Origin: Caprimulgus europaeus | Lineage: Eukaryota > Chordata > Aves > Caprimulgiformes > Caprimulgidae | DNA length: 64,000 nucleotides | Assembly (NCBI GenBank): GCA_907165065.1 | Contig: OU015530.1 | Location: 45,076,965-45,140,964, forward strand | Direction of reading: 5' to 3' | Shown here: one piece after another, positions 1-11,165 of the stretch | Numbering within the stretch: the first letter of the stretch is position 1 | Layout of the letters: the number at the start of each line of letters is the position of its first letter | The notes under the pieces: model-generated | The model's input: the letters and a program-made list of their open reading frames with translations, nothing else | Databases searched by the model: none | Told to the model about the DNA's origin: nothing | Program-made: the position numbers and the translations under genes

Positions 1-576
1 CCCAAGATAGGCATCTCAATATGAAGACATACCTTCTCTGAAAGACATAGCTGAAGGGAGGGCGGAGGTAGCTCTGGTGCTCAGTGCTGATAAGCCAGCC
101 CCGTGTCATTACACACAAGAATGCTCAGTACTGATCCATATATATATATATATATATAAGCATCATCCTTATTCTTAATCCTTGAAAACACACTATTTGT
201 TTAAAATAAACATGTAAATCCTATAGCAATTTAACATTAAGACAATTAAGAGTGGTCAAGGAGTCCATCTCAAATCTTGGCAAGATTTGACTAGGTGAGC
301 ACTACATGTCCACATCTTCAGTAATCAACAACTCACAGAAAATAAAATGTCAATAATGTGGTACAATATGAAAGTACTGATTTTAAATAGATATCTATAT
401 TATTAAATACAGGATTACAAAAAGTACAGTACTCAAATTATTAGTCAACTATTGGAAAACTTAATCCATATATATTTTTAAGCTACTATTTACGAGACTA
501 TTAACTGTCAATGTTACTAGCGTTAACATCAACTTGTTACTACAGCACTAAAAGACAATTCTGAATGTTAAGATGC
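1..576. other. Intergenic, no gene seen
   Basis: AT-rich sequence with one (AT)n run. No exon-like frame or recognisable repeat other than that. Confidence 0.6.
138..158. repeat. (AT)n microsatellite
   Basis: About ten AT units in an otherwise unremarkable AT-rich stretch. Confidence 0.9.
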
Positions 577-1097
577 TGTGCTGGTTTTGGCTGGGACAGA
601 ATTAATTTTCTCCATAGTGGCTAGTATAGGGCTGGTTTGGATTTGTGCTGAAAACAGCGTTGATAACACAGGGACGTTTTTGTTACCACAAGCTACTATG
701 GCTTTCTATGCACTGTGACTGTTACTGCAAATTGTTTCTCTGTGTCCTGGTCTTGCTCAGGTTGAGATGAGCAGGTTCTGCTCTGTGGAAGGGGTCCTCG
801 CCCTGTGGCGCTCACTGTGCAGAGACACAGCAGCTCAGGGTAGGGCAGGTCAGTCGGGGTTGGGCTGTAAGTTCTAACAGAGTTCTGAATGCGGATGGGG
901 TTAGAGCTTTGTAAAGAAGGGCTAGGAAATAGCACCTTAGAAAAACAAAAGTGTCTCCATAAAAGTGAGAAAACCAATGAAGGCAGAAAATTTTGTAGAC
1001 AGGGTGAGAGCTGGGGATGATAAAGTTCAAAGGAGGATAAGGAGGAGTTAGACAGAGCTCCCACCATTAGACACAATGGCTTAAAACCACTACAACA
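577..1097 (+). mobile_element. Partial or rearranged ERVL-type LTR
   Basis: Bases from 577 to about 690 match the head of a common avian ERVL LTR: the TGTGCTGG start, then GGGCTGGTTTGG and GTTGATAACACAGGGA. The final bases up to 1097 (ending AAACCACTACAACA) resemble the end of such LTRs, but the middle does not align in my reading. No target-site duplication is visible. It is probably an old LTR with internal loss or a second insertion. The first 115 bases are the secure part. Confidence 0.6.
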
Positions 1098-2558
1098 ACC
1101 TTCCTTTCTGCAGTGAACAAAGTTTTTTCCTTCTAATCCTTCAGGCTCCTAGTCAGATATGGTGACAGCTGCTCATGCTATGATGCAAGGTCAAAAGAAT
1201 TTTAAATATGACTTTTTTTAACTCTGAAAAAAGCCTCCATTCTTGAAGTAGCTTTCCTTTCTGGCCACCTTAAATGGTTGGTTGCTACACAGTTTGCACA
1301 GCTGTGAAGGTCTCAACTTTAGACACATTTTAGATACCTACTGACTCTGAGTGGGTAGAAATGGAGGAAGCAATGAATCTGGAAAAAAATATTATGATAA
1401 ATTTTGGTTTCTACTTGTAATGTATTCTTACACTTTGGCTTAAATAACGCGAAAGCTGATAGGTGTAAATGCTACCTTCATGTCAGACTATGAGAAATGT
1501 AAGAAATAATTAGGCTCATTCTCTAGCAAACATCACATACAGTAAGAAAACTCCCATTAACAAGACACTTCTTTTGGTCACATATTGACTCAAACTGGCA
1601 TCTGCATAAAAAAAGAATTACAGTCTACTAGGGAAGAAAGCCATCCTTGACAAATCTTTCTCCAGAAGTCAGTCTCACAGCTTTCAAGCAAGTTCTCGGT
1701 CTTCCAAACTTACCAGGGGGAAAAAAAAAAAAAAAAAAAAAAAAAAAAGGAGTACTTAATACAGCCAGATCTTGCCAGAAGAACTACAAGAAATGTTCAT
1801 AATTCTTCAAACATTAAGGTTTATATCTAGACAGCCAGTATGTGATGCACACGATCCATTGCACCAGAGGTCCTTGTAGAGTGTATGTGGGTGAAACCTG
1901 CCAACCGCTACCTACTAGAATGAGCTCCCAAGAATTAGAAATTTTAAAAGCACAGTTATCTTGTAACATTGCAAACAATATTTCCCTCTGACATCTCAAT
2001 CCCAGTACTCAAGGAACATTTACAAAATATTTCAGATTTATTATTATTATACTATTTAGTATTAAGTAGTACAGAACAGACATTGGTTTTATGCTCATTA
2101 CAATTCTCTTAACATCTCATCTCCTGCTGACATGACCCTGTTCTGCAAATGCTTTGTCTTGTCTCAATCTGTCACCTCTGCTCCTACTGAAATCTCTCTG
2201 CTAACGTCACATCTCCCACAAATGGGCTAATTAATTAACATGATTACAGATTACTTTTAATTTTGTTTGGCTACTTTGAAATGACTGCAGAATCTCACTT
2301 GTTTTATAGTATAGTCCCATTCTGAGGGAATAGTGAATTCAGGGATGGGGTGAGGAATGAGTAGCTCTAGAAGGGTGAAACAGTCCTAGTTCTGTTTTGC
2401 TGCTGGGAAGAGTCTATTGGCAGCCTGGGAACAATGGTTTCCAGTGACATCTGCACCAGACTTGCTGAAATGCTTGCATATGAGAAAGCATGACCACATT
2501 TTACATCAGTTGGTCTAATAACATATATTACCTGCCCTTACAAACCTTCTTTCTTTTA
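1098..2558. other. Intergenic, no gene seen
   Basis: Holds the poly(A) run at 1721-1748. The rest shows only short chance frames and nothing recognisable. Confidence 0.6.
1721..1748. repeat. Poly(A) tract, 28 bases
   Basis: An uninterrupted run of 28 A after CCAGGGGG. No retrocopy is recognisable in front of it. It may be the tail of a decayed retroposed sequence or plain slippage. Confidence 0.85.
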
Positions 2559-2563
2559 CAAGC

Positions 2564-3539
2564 TGTGTTGAGTTTGTGGCTGGAGGCGGGGCAACTTCTT
2601 TGGTAGTGGGGGAAGGGCCACCTTGTGAGAGCGATAGCTCCCCCCGCTCCAAGGCGGAGACCACCCCAGCCCAGGTTGGGCCAATGAGCACTAGACAAAT
2701 GCCTTTGCAAATCCATATTTGTGAGGGGAAGGACTGTCCTGAAAAGAAGAAGGTGTGGTACCTGGAGGAGAGGCCATTGACCTGAACAAAAGACGACCAT
2801 CAGCCTAAATAAAGGACAGAGAGCGAGCTTAATTGCCAGAGGGAAAGATAGAGACCCACACCCAGTTCTACCATATGGAGTAGGAGAAGACAAAGTCCCC
2901 TGTAGCCCATGGAGATTCAGCGGTGGAGCAGAGACCCACATGTAGACCATGGAGGACTTCACACTGGAACAGAGTTGAGCCTGAGGGCAGTTGTGACTGG
3001 AATTGTGACCCTGAGAGTTGTTCACTGCTGGAGCAGGGGTGGACCCCCAGAGTGGGAGGTATGTCTGTAGCCTGTGGATGTCCCCATGCTGGAGCCAGGA
3101 GCTGAGCCCAAAGAGGTCCATGACTCCATGGGAAGCTCGCTTTGGAACGTCTTGTTGCTGGCCTTTCATGCTGGGAAGAGCAGCAGAGGTGAACTGACTG
3201 AACCCCCACTCCTTGTCCCCTGTGCCGCTGGGGGGAAAAGGTAGAAAAATCAGGAGCAAAGTGATTTGAGCCTGGGAAGAAGAAAGGGGTGGGGAAGGTG
3301 TTGTAAGATGTGGTTGCTATGTCTCATTGCGTTACTTAGATGAAATGGCAACAAATTAAATTTATTTTTGTTCCTCAAGTTTGAGTCTGTTTTGCCTGTG
3401 ACCATAACTGGTGAGTGAGCCGTCCCTGTCCTTCATTCCTAATCCTGTGCCTCCTTTGTTGTGACTCCCATCCCATGTCACCGGGTGGGGGGGAGTGAAT
3501 GCAGGACCACATGGTCCCACTGTGGGTCAAACCACCACA
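2564..3539 (+). mobile_element. Complete ERVL-type solo LTR, 976 bp, 5-bp TSD
   Basis: The element starts TGTGTTGAGTTTGTGGC and ends GTCAAACCACCACA. The 5-bp direct repeat CAAGC flanks it exactly (2559-2563 and 3540-3544). The interior carries degenerate repeats built on CCATGG and CTGGAGCAG (about 2900-3130), an AATAAA near 2808, an ATTAAA near 3356 and the CTGTTTTGCCTGTGAC block typical of avian ERVL LTRs. No internal retroviral genes are beside it, so it is a solo LTR left by recombination. Long open frames inside it on both strands (up to 243 codons) are not genes. Confidence 0.9.
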
Positions 3540-3918
3540 CAAGCTTAACTTGTCAGAGCTACAATACAATTGCTATAAAAAGTGAAAGAACAACGAATTA
3601 CATTGCACAGGCACCAGAAAATAAATAACGAGCTCCGTCAGGGGAGGGTGTTGGGGACAAGGGAACAGGACCCCCAGCTCAGCAGCTGCCTACTGGTACT
3701 GTACTCCTACCTTGTTCAGGGAAACAAACCAATATTTTGAAATATTTGATCCCACACACACTCTTGGTATGCATGACCCTGTCAAAGTCATACCAAAGAC
3801 TCCAACTGCTAGATAGTGTATGCCAAATTACACTTAGACACACAAAAGATAGCCATGAAACTTAGCCAACCTATTAAGATGGCACAGTCCCTTCCCAGAA
3901 GTACTGACGGCCTTGGAG

Positions 3919-4353
3919 ATGAGCTCTACTAGTGGAAGCTTTCATACTTCATCTTCTGCTCATATTTCTGCTGCTGTGCCATGTAATGAAGGCCAGATTG
4001 AATCTGAATTTATCTCAATACTGCCCGTCTTCCCTTCTGTACCTGTAGCACTCCTTTTCAAACTCTTCTTGGTCATCTTAACTTTCCTGACAACCACTTA
4101 TGGCTTTGTCCTGTGGTACGCACTGAAAGAACATATTTTATATAACAAGCAAAAGAAAAAGACATTGGTTAGGGGCTGCTTTGACAACCACCACTCTTTC
4201 GAAACGGAAAGCTCAAGATACTCTCCAGAGCACCACCAGCAAAAGCCACGTCATGAGAAGGATGACAGCCTGAATTCCTGTAGCAATTCTATTTTGAAAA
4301 CATGTCCAATGGGAATGCCTCTGCTGCCACCAGCTCCAGCTGCTGCTGCCTAG
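3919..4353 (+). CDS. Unrecognised 144-residue single-pass membrane protein (candidate)
   Basis: An intronless open frame starts at ATG 3919 (G at -3) and ends at TAG 4351-4353. I do not recognise the product. Visible layout: a Ser/Thr-rich N-terminus (residues 1-20), one hydrophobic segment at about 41-67 (VPVALLFKLFLVILTFLTTT onward), a basic juxtamembrane stretch (KQKKK, about 78-81), a polar His/Ser-rich tail, and a Pro/Ala-rich C-terminus. The positive-inside rule would put the N-terminus outside. Codon choice looks balanced and amino acid composition protein-like. An AATAAA at 4648-4653 could end the transcript. The frame stays open upstream to 3859, so a spliced 5' exon (possible acceptor CTTCCCAG ending at 3898) is conceivable. 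The general layout (short N-terminus, one helix, cytosolic tail) is KCNE-like, but the KCNE post-helix signature is absent. It may still be a chance ORF. Confidence 0.4.
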   Translation: MSSTSGSFHTSSSAHISAAVPCNEGQIESEFISILPVFPSVPVALLFKLFLVILTFLTTTYGFVLWYALKEHILYNKQKKKTLVRGCFDNHHSFETESSRYSPEHHQQKPRHEKDDSLNSCSNSILKTCPMGMPLLPPAPAAAA

Positions 4354-4820
4354 GTTAGACACAAAACCCAAGAAAATGCAAAATAATACTTCAGAAACTC
4401 AGAATTTTTAAAACCCCACTTTTCTTTGATAATTTTATGCTTCCAAGTACTGAAGATAGATGCTATTTTATTTGATCTGCTTCACTTACTTACATTTGTT
4501 GTTATGAAATATTTCTGTTAGAGTACAATCATCAGAATTAGGTCCCTACTGTGTAAAGGGCCCTACGAATACATGTGACACAGTCAGCACAAAGCTGACT
4601 CTTTAAGATAAAAGACATTTGAGAGGAGTCACTGAATATTTAAACCAAATAAACATTACTCTCTTTCCTCATATAAATCATAAAAAGCAGCTTCTTTCAT
4701 TTGTCCTACACTGTTGTTACTCTTTGTTCCCATACAAAGACGTATTCTGGGGAGATGGTTCACATCTTGCTATAAACTGGAGGAGGGATCTTTGCATATA
4801 GAGATAAATATGAAATAAAT

Positions 4821-4850
4821 GTGTGTATATATATATATATATATACACAT
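4821..4850. repeat. (GT)n-(AT)n microsatellite
   Basis: GTGTGT followed by about nine AT units and ACAC. The self-complementary arrangement could form a small hairpin. Confidence 0.85.
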
Positions 4851-7800
4851 GCACATCTCTATATAAAAAAAAAAAAGAAAAACAAAAACACCCAAGTGGG
4901 TGGAAAATGAAAGTATCACTGGTAAAATGAAGATTATGGGTTAAGACAGGAGATGATAACAAGAGAGGAGCAGAACTCTGAAAGGCATTCAAGGTGCAGA
5001 CAATAAGCTTAAACTTCATATGCTGAAGAGAGAGACGTCAGGAAGGAACATGCACAAAGTGACAGGCAAGGAAACATGCTATAGAAACTGTGCACTGTAA
5101 GGACTGCACAGAGGCTCCATTAAGCTGATGGAGGCTTGAGGGTAAATTTCGATGGCAGAGTTTTAGCTGGGCTCATAACCCTCAGTGTTGAAAATACCCA
5201 TCCAATTTCCCACATCCCGATTCCTTGCTGCCACTTCTCGCTTTGCCTTGACTCTGGTGCTTGTTGGACCTCACCATCAGAATACTCAACTCACTATAAA
5301 GTCAGAAAACTAATCCAGCAACAAGAATTGGAAAGCTTTCTGCCAGGGTGAACCCAGCGTCTGTCAGGCAACAGGACAGGGCAAGGGAGGAGAAGGAAAT
5401 AGGGTGGGAGTAGGTAAGAGAAACTTTCCCATTTTGGTGCTGAACAGATGTAAGACTAGCTTAGCAGTCATATGCAACTGCATCTTGAGGGGATGAAGGT
5501 TACATGAATTAAGGCAGGGTGCTCAGTAAGAATTTTTGTAGTTTGGGCACAAAGAAGAGGAAGAAACTTGTAAAGACTCATACAATTAATTGGTGTACAT
5601 TTTCTGGAGAGACAGAACATTTAACAATCACTCCTAGCTTGCAGACTCCTGCACCAAAGTCGACAGCAGCGATATCAACAACAGCTTGGTTTTGACTCTC
5701 AAATTTCAGTAGCAGTAAGACTTTAAGAAGAGAAGCCAAAGGGAGAACTTGGGGTAACTGATAAAAAGGTGCTTAGTGAAAGCTGAGATTAGTACAGGGA
5801 AAAGAAAGCTGATTGTGAGGCATTTGGGAACTGGTCCTTCTGGCTGCTTTTACATTGACTGTTACTTCAGCACCTCAGTTGGAAACCAGAGGACTGGGTC
5901 ATGAAACCACCACAATGGACAAGATTCCAACAATATGCCCATGGGTTGCAATGCAAAAACACATCTGTTGGTGTTCAGGTTTTGGTTTTTTTTTTTTTAT
6001 ATCAACCATGTATATATCCATTGAAGATATTCCTACAACCATAGATAATCTGAAGCATGAGGCAAGCACCTAGATATTTGTTTACTACTTATCTTGAAAC
6101 CTAAAAACACTAGTGTATGTAAGAATTATTAACTATTTCACAATGTTCATTCAGAGTAGGCTGGGAAGATCCTGGAGCCCATAGCCCAGCTGCAACCTAC
6201 AACATCAACTCTCTGGCATTTTGTCTGTTATTGCCAGATAACACCGAGTATGCAATATTGTGTGGCTCTTGGATTTAAAGAGAAGCCACCAGCTACCACA
6301 CACAGCTTCAAGCTGCTGACTGTCCCTTGCAGCAATTCAGGTTCCAAAAACAATAACTTCCCTTCAGCTATAGCCTGCATATGGCAACTGGAACACCACT
6401 GCTCTGGGTAACCCACACACAGCAGTGCAGCAGACTCGCAAAATTTACAGCCTAGTGACAGCATGGTACAAATTATGGGAAAATAAGTGATCCAGCTGAC
6501 AATGTGCTTGCCTTCAAATTAATAATAAGTCTTTAATTTTGAATATTTTAAATAAACCTTTGCAGTGTACCAGGATCATCAGATCAGTTGAACTGCAAGC
6601 TTCAGGGTCTCTGCTGAGGAACTCCAGATTATCTCAGCAGGTAAATTATAGCACCCTCTCCTTTTGTATCTGATATAAGATCATTTTATGACTGTTGAGG
6701 CTTTATGGTAATGCATAAGCAGAATTACATTAGCAGAGAGAATTAAAATACTAAATATTTTTGAGTAATCACTAAACCTGGAATCCCTACCTGCAGACAG
6801 TTTTTACAGTGTGGTTGTTTGTCTGACTATATCAAAGAGGTCTGATCTCCCACACAAGGGTTGCCCTACTTTGCCTTATCTGCTGTAAGTTTTTTGAGTT
6901 TGTTTACTGTAGTGCTTTCAAGGGTTGTTGTGTTGTTTAGTTTTTTTAAACACAGAGAACATCTTGGTTTGCCCTTGAATTGAGCACATTTTCCCTTATA
7001 CAAAGTCAGAGAACACTCACCACCTTTCCCAAAAAATGAAATATCAGATTCTGCTAGGCAGAACTGACTCTGAAGGGTTGGTCCCACATGTTTCCCTGTG
7101 CCAAACTTGTGTTGGCAAGGAACATGTGCTTCACCAGCCAGTGAGCAGGGTGCACTTCAGATAGAAACACACTTGACTACAAAGTGTGGATCACAAAAAC
7201 CCAATGTCCCTGGACCAGATTTCACCACTTCAACCTAGACAGACACCTGATATCTAAGTTTTTTAAAGAATGTTCAGGGTTGCGCTTTTTTTTTTTTTTT
7301 GTAGTTTTGGTTTTATTTCAGCCTGCTGGCTTTTGCAGCAAAATAAGAAAATAAGGCACGAAAGTAGTGGGTGGGTGGTGAGGAGGAATTAAAGTGAGGG
7401 TTCAGTGGACCGAGCAACCTAATTTCTTGGACTTAAATCCCTTTTTGTTATGTCAACTTGTCTGATATAATTGTATGAAGAATAACAAAGTCTGTGAGAA
7501 AGTAAGAGCTCAGGCAGGTCTCACTAGGTGGTCATGGCATCTCTGAAATCTCTGGGTATCAGGTCCATGTCCCTCCCCCACATACTGCAAAGAGGGGAAG
7601 AGTGTATAAAGTGGGTCTATAGTATACATGGCACCAACAACAGGTCTCATTGACTGCTGCTTCAAAATCAGGAAAAATAGCAGTCAAAAAAAAAAAAAAA
7701 GGCTAATAGAAACATTCTAGCATATTGATTCAAACTGCTGAAAAAAAGGTATTTTTTTACTTCTTCAAAAATTTGGATTAATTAAAAACCAATCTTTTCA

Positions 7801-10483
7801 GTAATATACTCAGTTGACTTAAAAAAACCCCTCAAACAACTATGCCTCGTGACCATTTTTGAAAGAAAAGCATAAATCACAGCTTCTCAAATGCTAATTT
7901 CAGAAATCTCTAATTGGCTCAGTACTTACAAACCAAGTACTGTGCAAGAACAAATAACACAAATGGGAGATTTACAAATGCAGATTTGGAGCTACAACCT
8001 GCATAAACCTCTCACCCTTCCTCACCTGGGGCTTTACGCTCCTGCTGGGAGGACACTGGAGGAGCAGCAGTACTGGAAGCAGCTCCTGGTTCTCAACAGC
8101 AGGATCCTGTCGGCACAGGCTTGTCCTCCTGCAACACAGGCCAGGACCGTGGCAGGGGCCTGCCCAAATTTTCACCTTGTCTTTCTGCTGTCGCACTGAA
8201 GGCATTTTCCTCTGAAGACAAATCAGCTCACCCTACATATTCACTGCTAATTTTGGCATTTACTACTGACATGGCAGGAACTGTTCTCTAACAGGAAAGA
8301 GAGAAATAAACATTTGCTTTTCAAGACTGCAGTTTGGTTTTGCAGATGCCTTCACTTCTTCCCTGAATTCCAGACTGAGTAATATAACATTACCTGTGGG
8401 AGTCAGTGTAGAGAAGTGCTAGCAGGTATTAACACAGCACTTCAGTGCACACACCCTTCCAAACCCTTCCTTACACAGGGAGAAATTTCTCAAGGAATCA
8501 GTTATCACTGATATACCATTAGCTGCTTACACCAAGGACATAGGCTCATTGCACTCTTTGAGGATAACTTGTAGCTCTTAACAAGTATATGCTGGATTGG
8601 CATTTTGTGGTTTATTTCTTTCTGATTTGGATTGTACTTATGCTGCCCAAGCATTAATACAGCTCCCCTTGCTGCTAAAAGCAATGCATTACCATTGCAA
8701 CGCTATGAGCACATCATTCGTGTTTAAAGAGGTATTTAAAAATCCCTAAAGGCTTCACTGAGCAAATCCCTGTGTGTATAGATGCCCACGGGAAAGATGA
8801 TGCCTTTTTCAAATGCCCATACAATCTTCATTCTGTAAAAGTGATAGAGTAAAGAAAAAGTAGCTGCATCATCACAAAAAAAACAAAACCAAAAACCAAA
8901 CAGACAAAAAACAACCAAAAAACCAAACCCGCAGGTAGAGCCGAGATGTCACAACCACATGGTGATCTTGTCACAGGATTGCTGCTGCATTGAGTGCTTA
9001 CTGACCCACTAAGTAGATATTCACTGCACAGTCCCAAACCTCATAGTGCACTGCCCAACCTTTGCACCAGGTGCAATATTAGCCATTTTTTAATGAAAAT
9101 TATAATGAAAATTTTACTACAACATCTGAGTGCTTTTCTTCTCCATAACCGCAAGCTGAGCTGATAGCATCATCCCATTTCACAGTGAGAATGTGAATCA
9201 GAGGAAGATGAAGGCAAAAACAGCTGAGAGTTCACTAGTTTGTAGATTCCTGACCAGAGATTCTGAGCATCTCACCTGTCAGTGAATTTTGCACTTTTCA
9301 GAGCCTTTGCATGTCTGAAATGTTAATCCCATGGATAGCAGTGCTTTCTGTGAGTACCCAACACCTCTGTAACACAGGCTTAAATCTGGACATTCAGAAG
9401 CAGTTGGTTTTTGAGACAGTTTCCCAGGGTTATACAATTGTAGTTACATAGTAACAATTAAAAGCATATTCAGAAATATTAAAGCCAGATCTTTTGCCCA
9501 GATCTTCCTGTAGTAAAAGCAGATTGGCAACACTGGTTTGATAGAGTCTTCCTTCAGCCTGGACAATGTGCTCTAGCCATGCTATCAGCCCTCACTTTCT
9601 GTGAGCCTATGGCCATCTCTGTGCTTCAACACCCTGTTTTCCTCATGGGACACAGCAGCAAGTCCTGGAGGCAGGACAGAAAGCTGAAGGCTGTCAATGC
9701 TCACATTGCTTTTGGCAGATACATCGCTGGTCAGTTGGGCATCAGGTTCACACCTGCCTGCCTCATGATCATTAATCCAGGTTGATATGAAAGGGAGAGA
9801 GAAGTACAGTTCCTCTTGTCAGAGCAGATAAAAGTAAAATGCATTGAACAAGTGAACTTCCTTTGGATGGGGAATAGAAAAGTAAGAAGTGCCTCTAGGT
9901 AACAACTTTCCTAATTAGATCCTATACCCACGGCAGATTTGCATCAGCCCCTCTAGAGCTGCTGATCATGAAAGCAAAGAACCTTTGTTTGCTTCCAGTT
10001 GCTCAGCTATCTGCACGTCTTCATGATTAATAGCACCTCATATCACCAGAGGGTTAAAAAAAGATACCCTCAGAGAATTGAGGAACATTAAATGTACACT
10101 TTCAATTATTTTTCTATTGTCTTAAATTAACAACTAAAATTATAATATTTCTTGAATTTATTTTACCCATTGTCATTTTTTGCACTTTCCACAATGAAGG
10201 TCTTGCATGTTTTGTGCCATTAATTTGAGGCATGATAAGCAATGCCAGTGCACTCTTGAAGTTGCTGCTCATCAGCTTTTAGGACAAACTCATAATTATT
10301 AGATAAAAAAGTCTTCTGAAATAATTTTAAATAATTTAAAAAGAAACAGAAACAGCTCTTTGTACCTTACTCTGGAAAGCAGAATGAAAGTCTGACCTCA
10401 GCAAGTTAAATTTACTTTTGCATCTTCTAAAGTAGAAAAACAGATCTCTCAGAAGTGCTTTGGCATGATTAAGTTGTTGGGTG

Positions 10484-10501
10484 TTTTTTTTTTTTTTTTT
10501 T
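10484..10501. repeat. Poly(T) tract, 18 bases
   Basis: An uninterrupted run of T. Similar shorter homopolymers lie at 5986-5998 (T), 7286-7300 (T), 7686-7700 (A), 18907-18921 (A), 27049-27065 (A), 49731-49745 (A) and 51897-51913 (A). Confidence 0.85.
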
Positions 10502-10849
10502 GTGAGTTTTGTTCCCCTGAGATGAATATCTCATTTTAAAAATAAATACGAGTAAAGCCAACAAAACAAATCACTATTATAACATGACAGGAAAAGAAAA
10601 TATGGTTCTGTGCTGTGAGGAACATGCAAGGTTGCTCTGGAAAAAAAGCTACCGGCATAAGGAAGATTAAATAGTTTCCTGGAGGTGAAAGAACACTTAA
10701 AGGTGGTTGCAAAAGTCAGCACCAAGATGGAGCCAACCATGTACCTTGTCTCCCCAAGTATTAGCCCAGATCAGAGTGTAAGAACAGTGCAAGAACATGT
10801 ACTTCTGCCAATATTCTCCTTATCTCCATCCATTTTCAGGGACCTCTTG

Positions 10850-11165
10850 GGCTGAATGCGGCCTCTCTGGTATTTGTAGCCTTTTGCAGATTTCTGTGAA
10901 CTTGTCCAGTCTCCTTCTGAGCCACATGAACTTTCAGTAGTCACAACACCCTTTAGGCAAAGAGTCTAACCACTTAATTACCCATTCCACGAAAATCAGT
11001 TCCATTTTATTATTTACTGTTTTTAGCCTGGCTCCTGCCGGCTTCATTTGAGGTCCCATAGGGTTTTTTTTATAAAGAGAGACAGTGAACATAATCTCTG
11101 CTCATCATTTCCACACCATTCACAGCTATGACCTTTATCATGTTCTCCCTGCTCCCATCCCTTCC
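10850..11165 (-). mobile_element. Old, diverged CR1 LINE fragment
   Basis: Read on the plus strand, the order of blocks (CTTGTCCAGTCTCC, CACAACACCCTTTAGGCAA, a run on a TTCCA/TTTTATTATTTACTG theme, CATTTGAGGTCCC, then CCACACCATTCACAGCTATGAC and CTTTATCATGTTCTCCCT) follows the 3' half of ancient amniote CR1 families read backwards. Divergence is high and the edges are approximate. No reading frame survives. Confidence 0.65.

Larger units (their letters stand above)
4354..10849. other. Intergenic, no gene recognised
   Basis: AT-rich with several homopolymers and an A/C-rich low-complexity patch at 8877-8930. The longest frames (about 100 codons, for example 7891-8199 plus) have no recognisable domain and overlap other frames of equal length on the opposite strand, so they are not called. 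Confidence 0.6.

Noticed and set aside
2528-3259. 243-codon minus-strand ORF
   Set aside because: It lies almost wholly inside the solo LTR 2564-3539, overlaps other open frames, and shows no known protein word.
9130-9235. Possible MIR-like core (CATCATCCCATTTCACAGTG)
   Set aside because: The match is a short phrase only, and the surrounding sequence does not follow MIR. Too weak to call.
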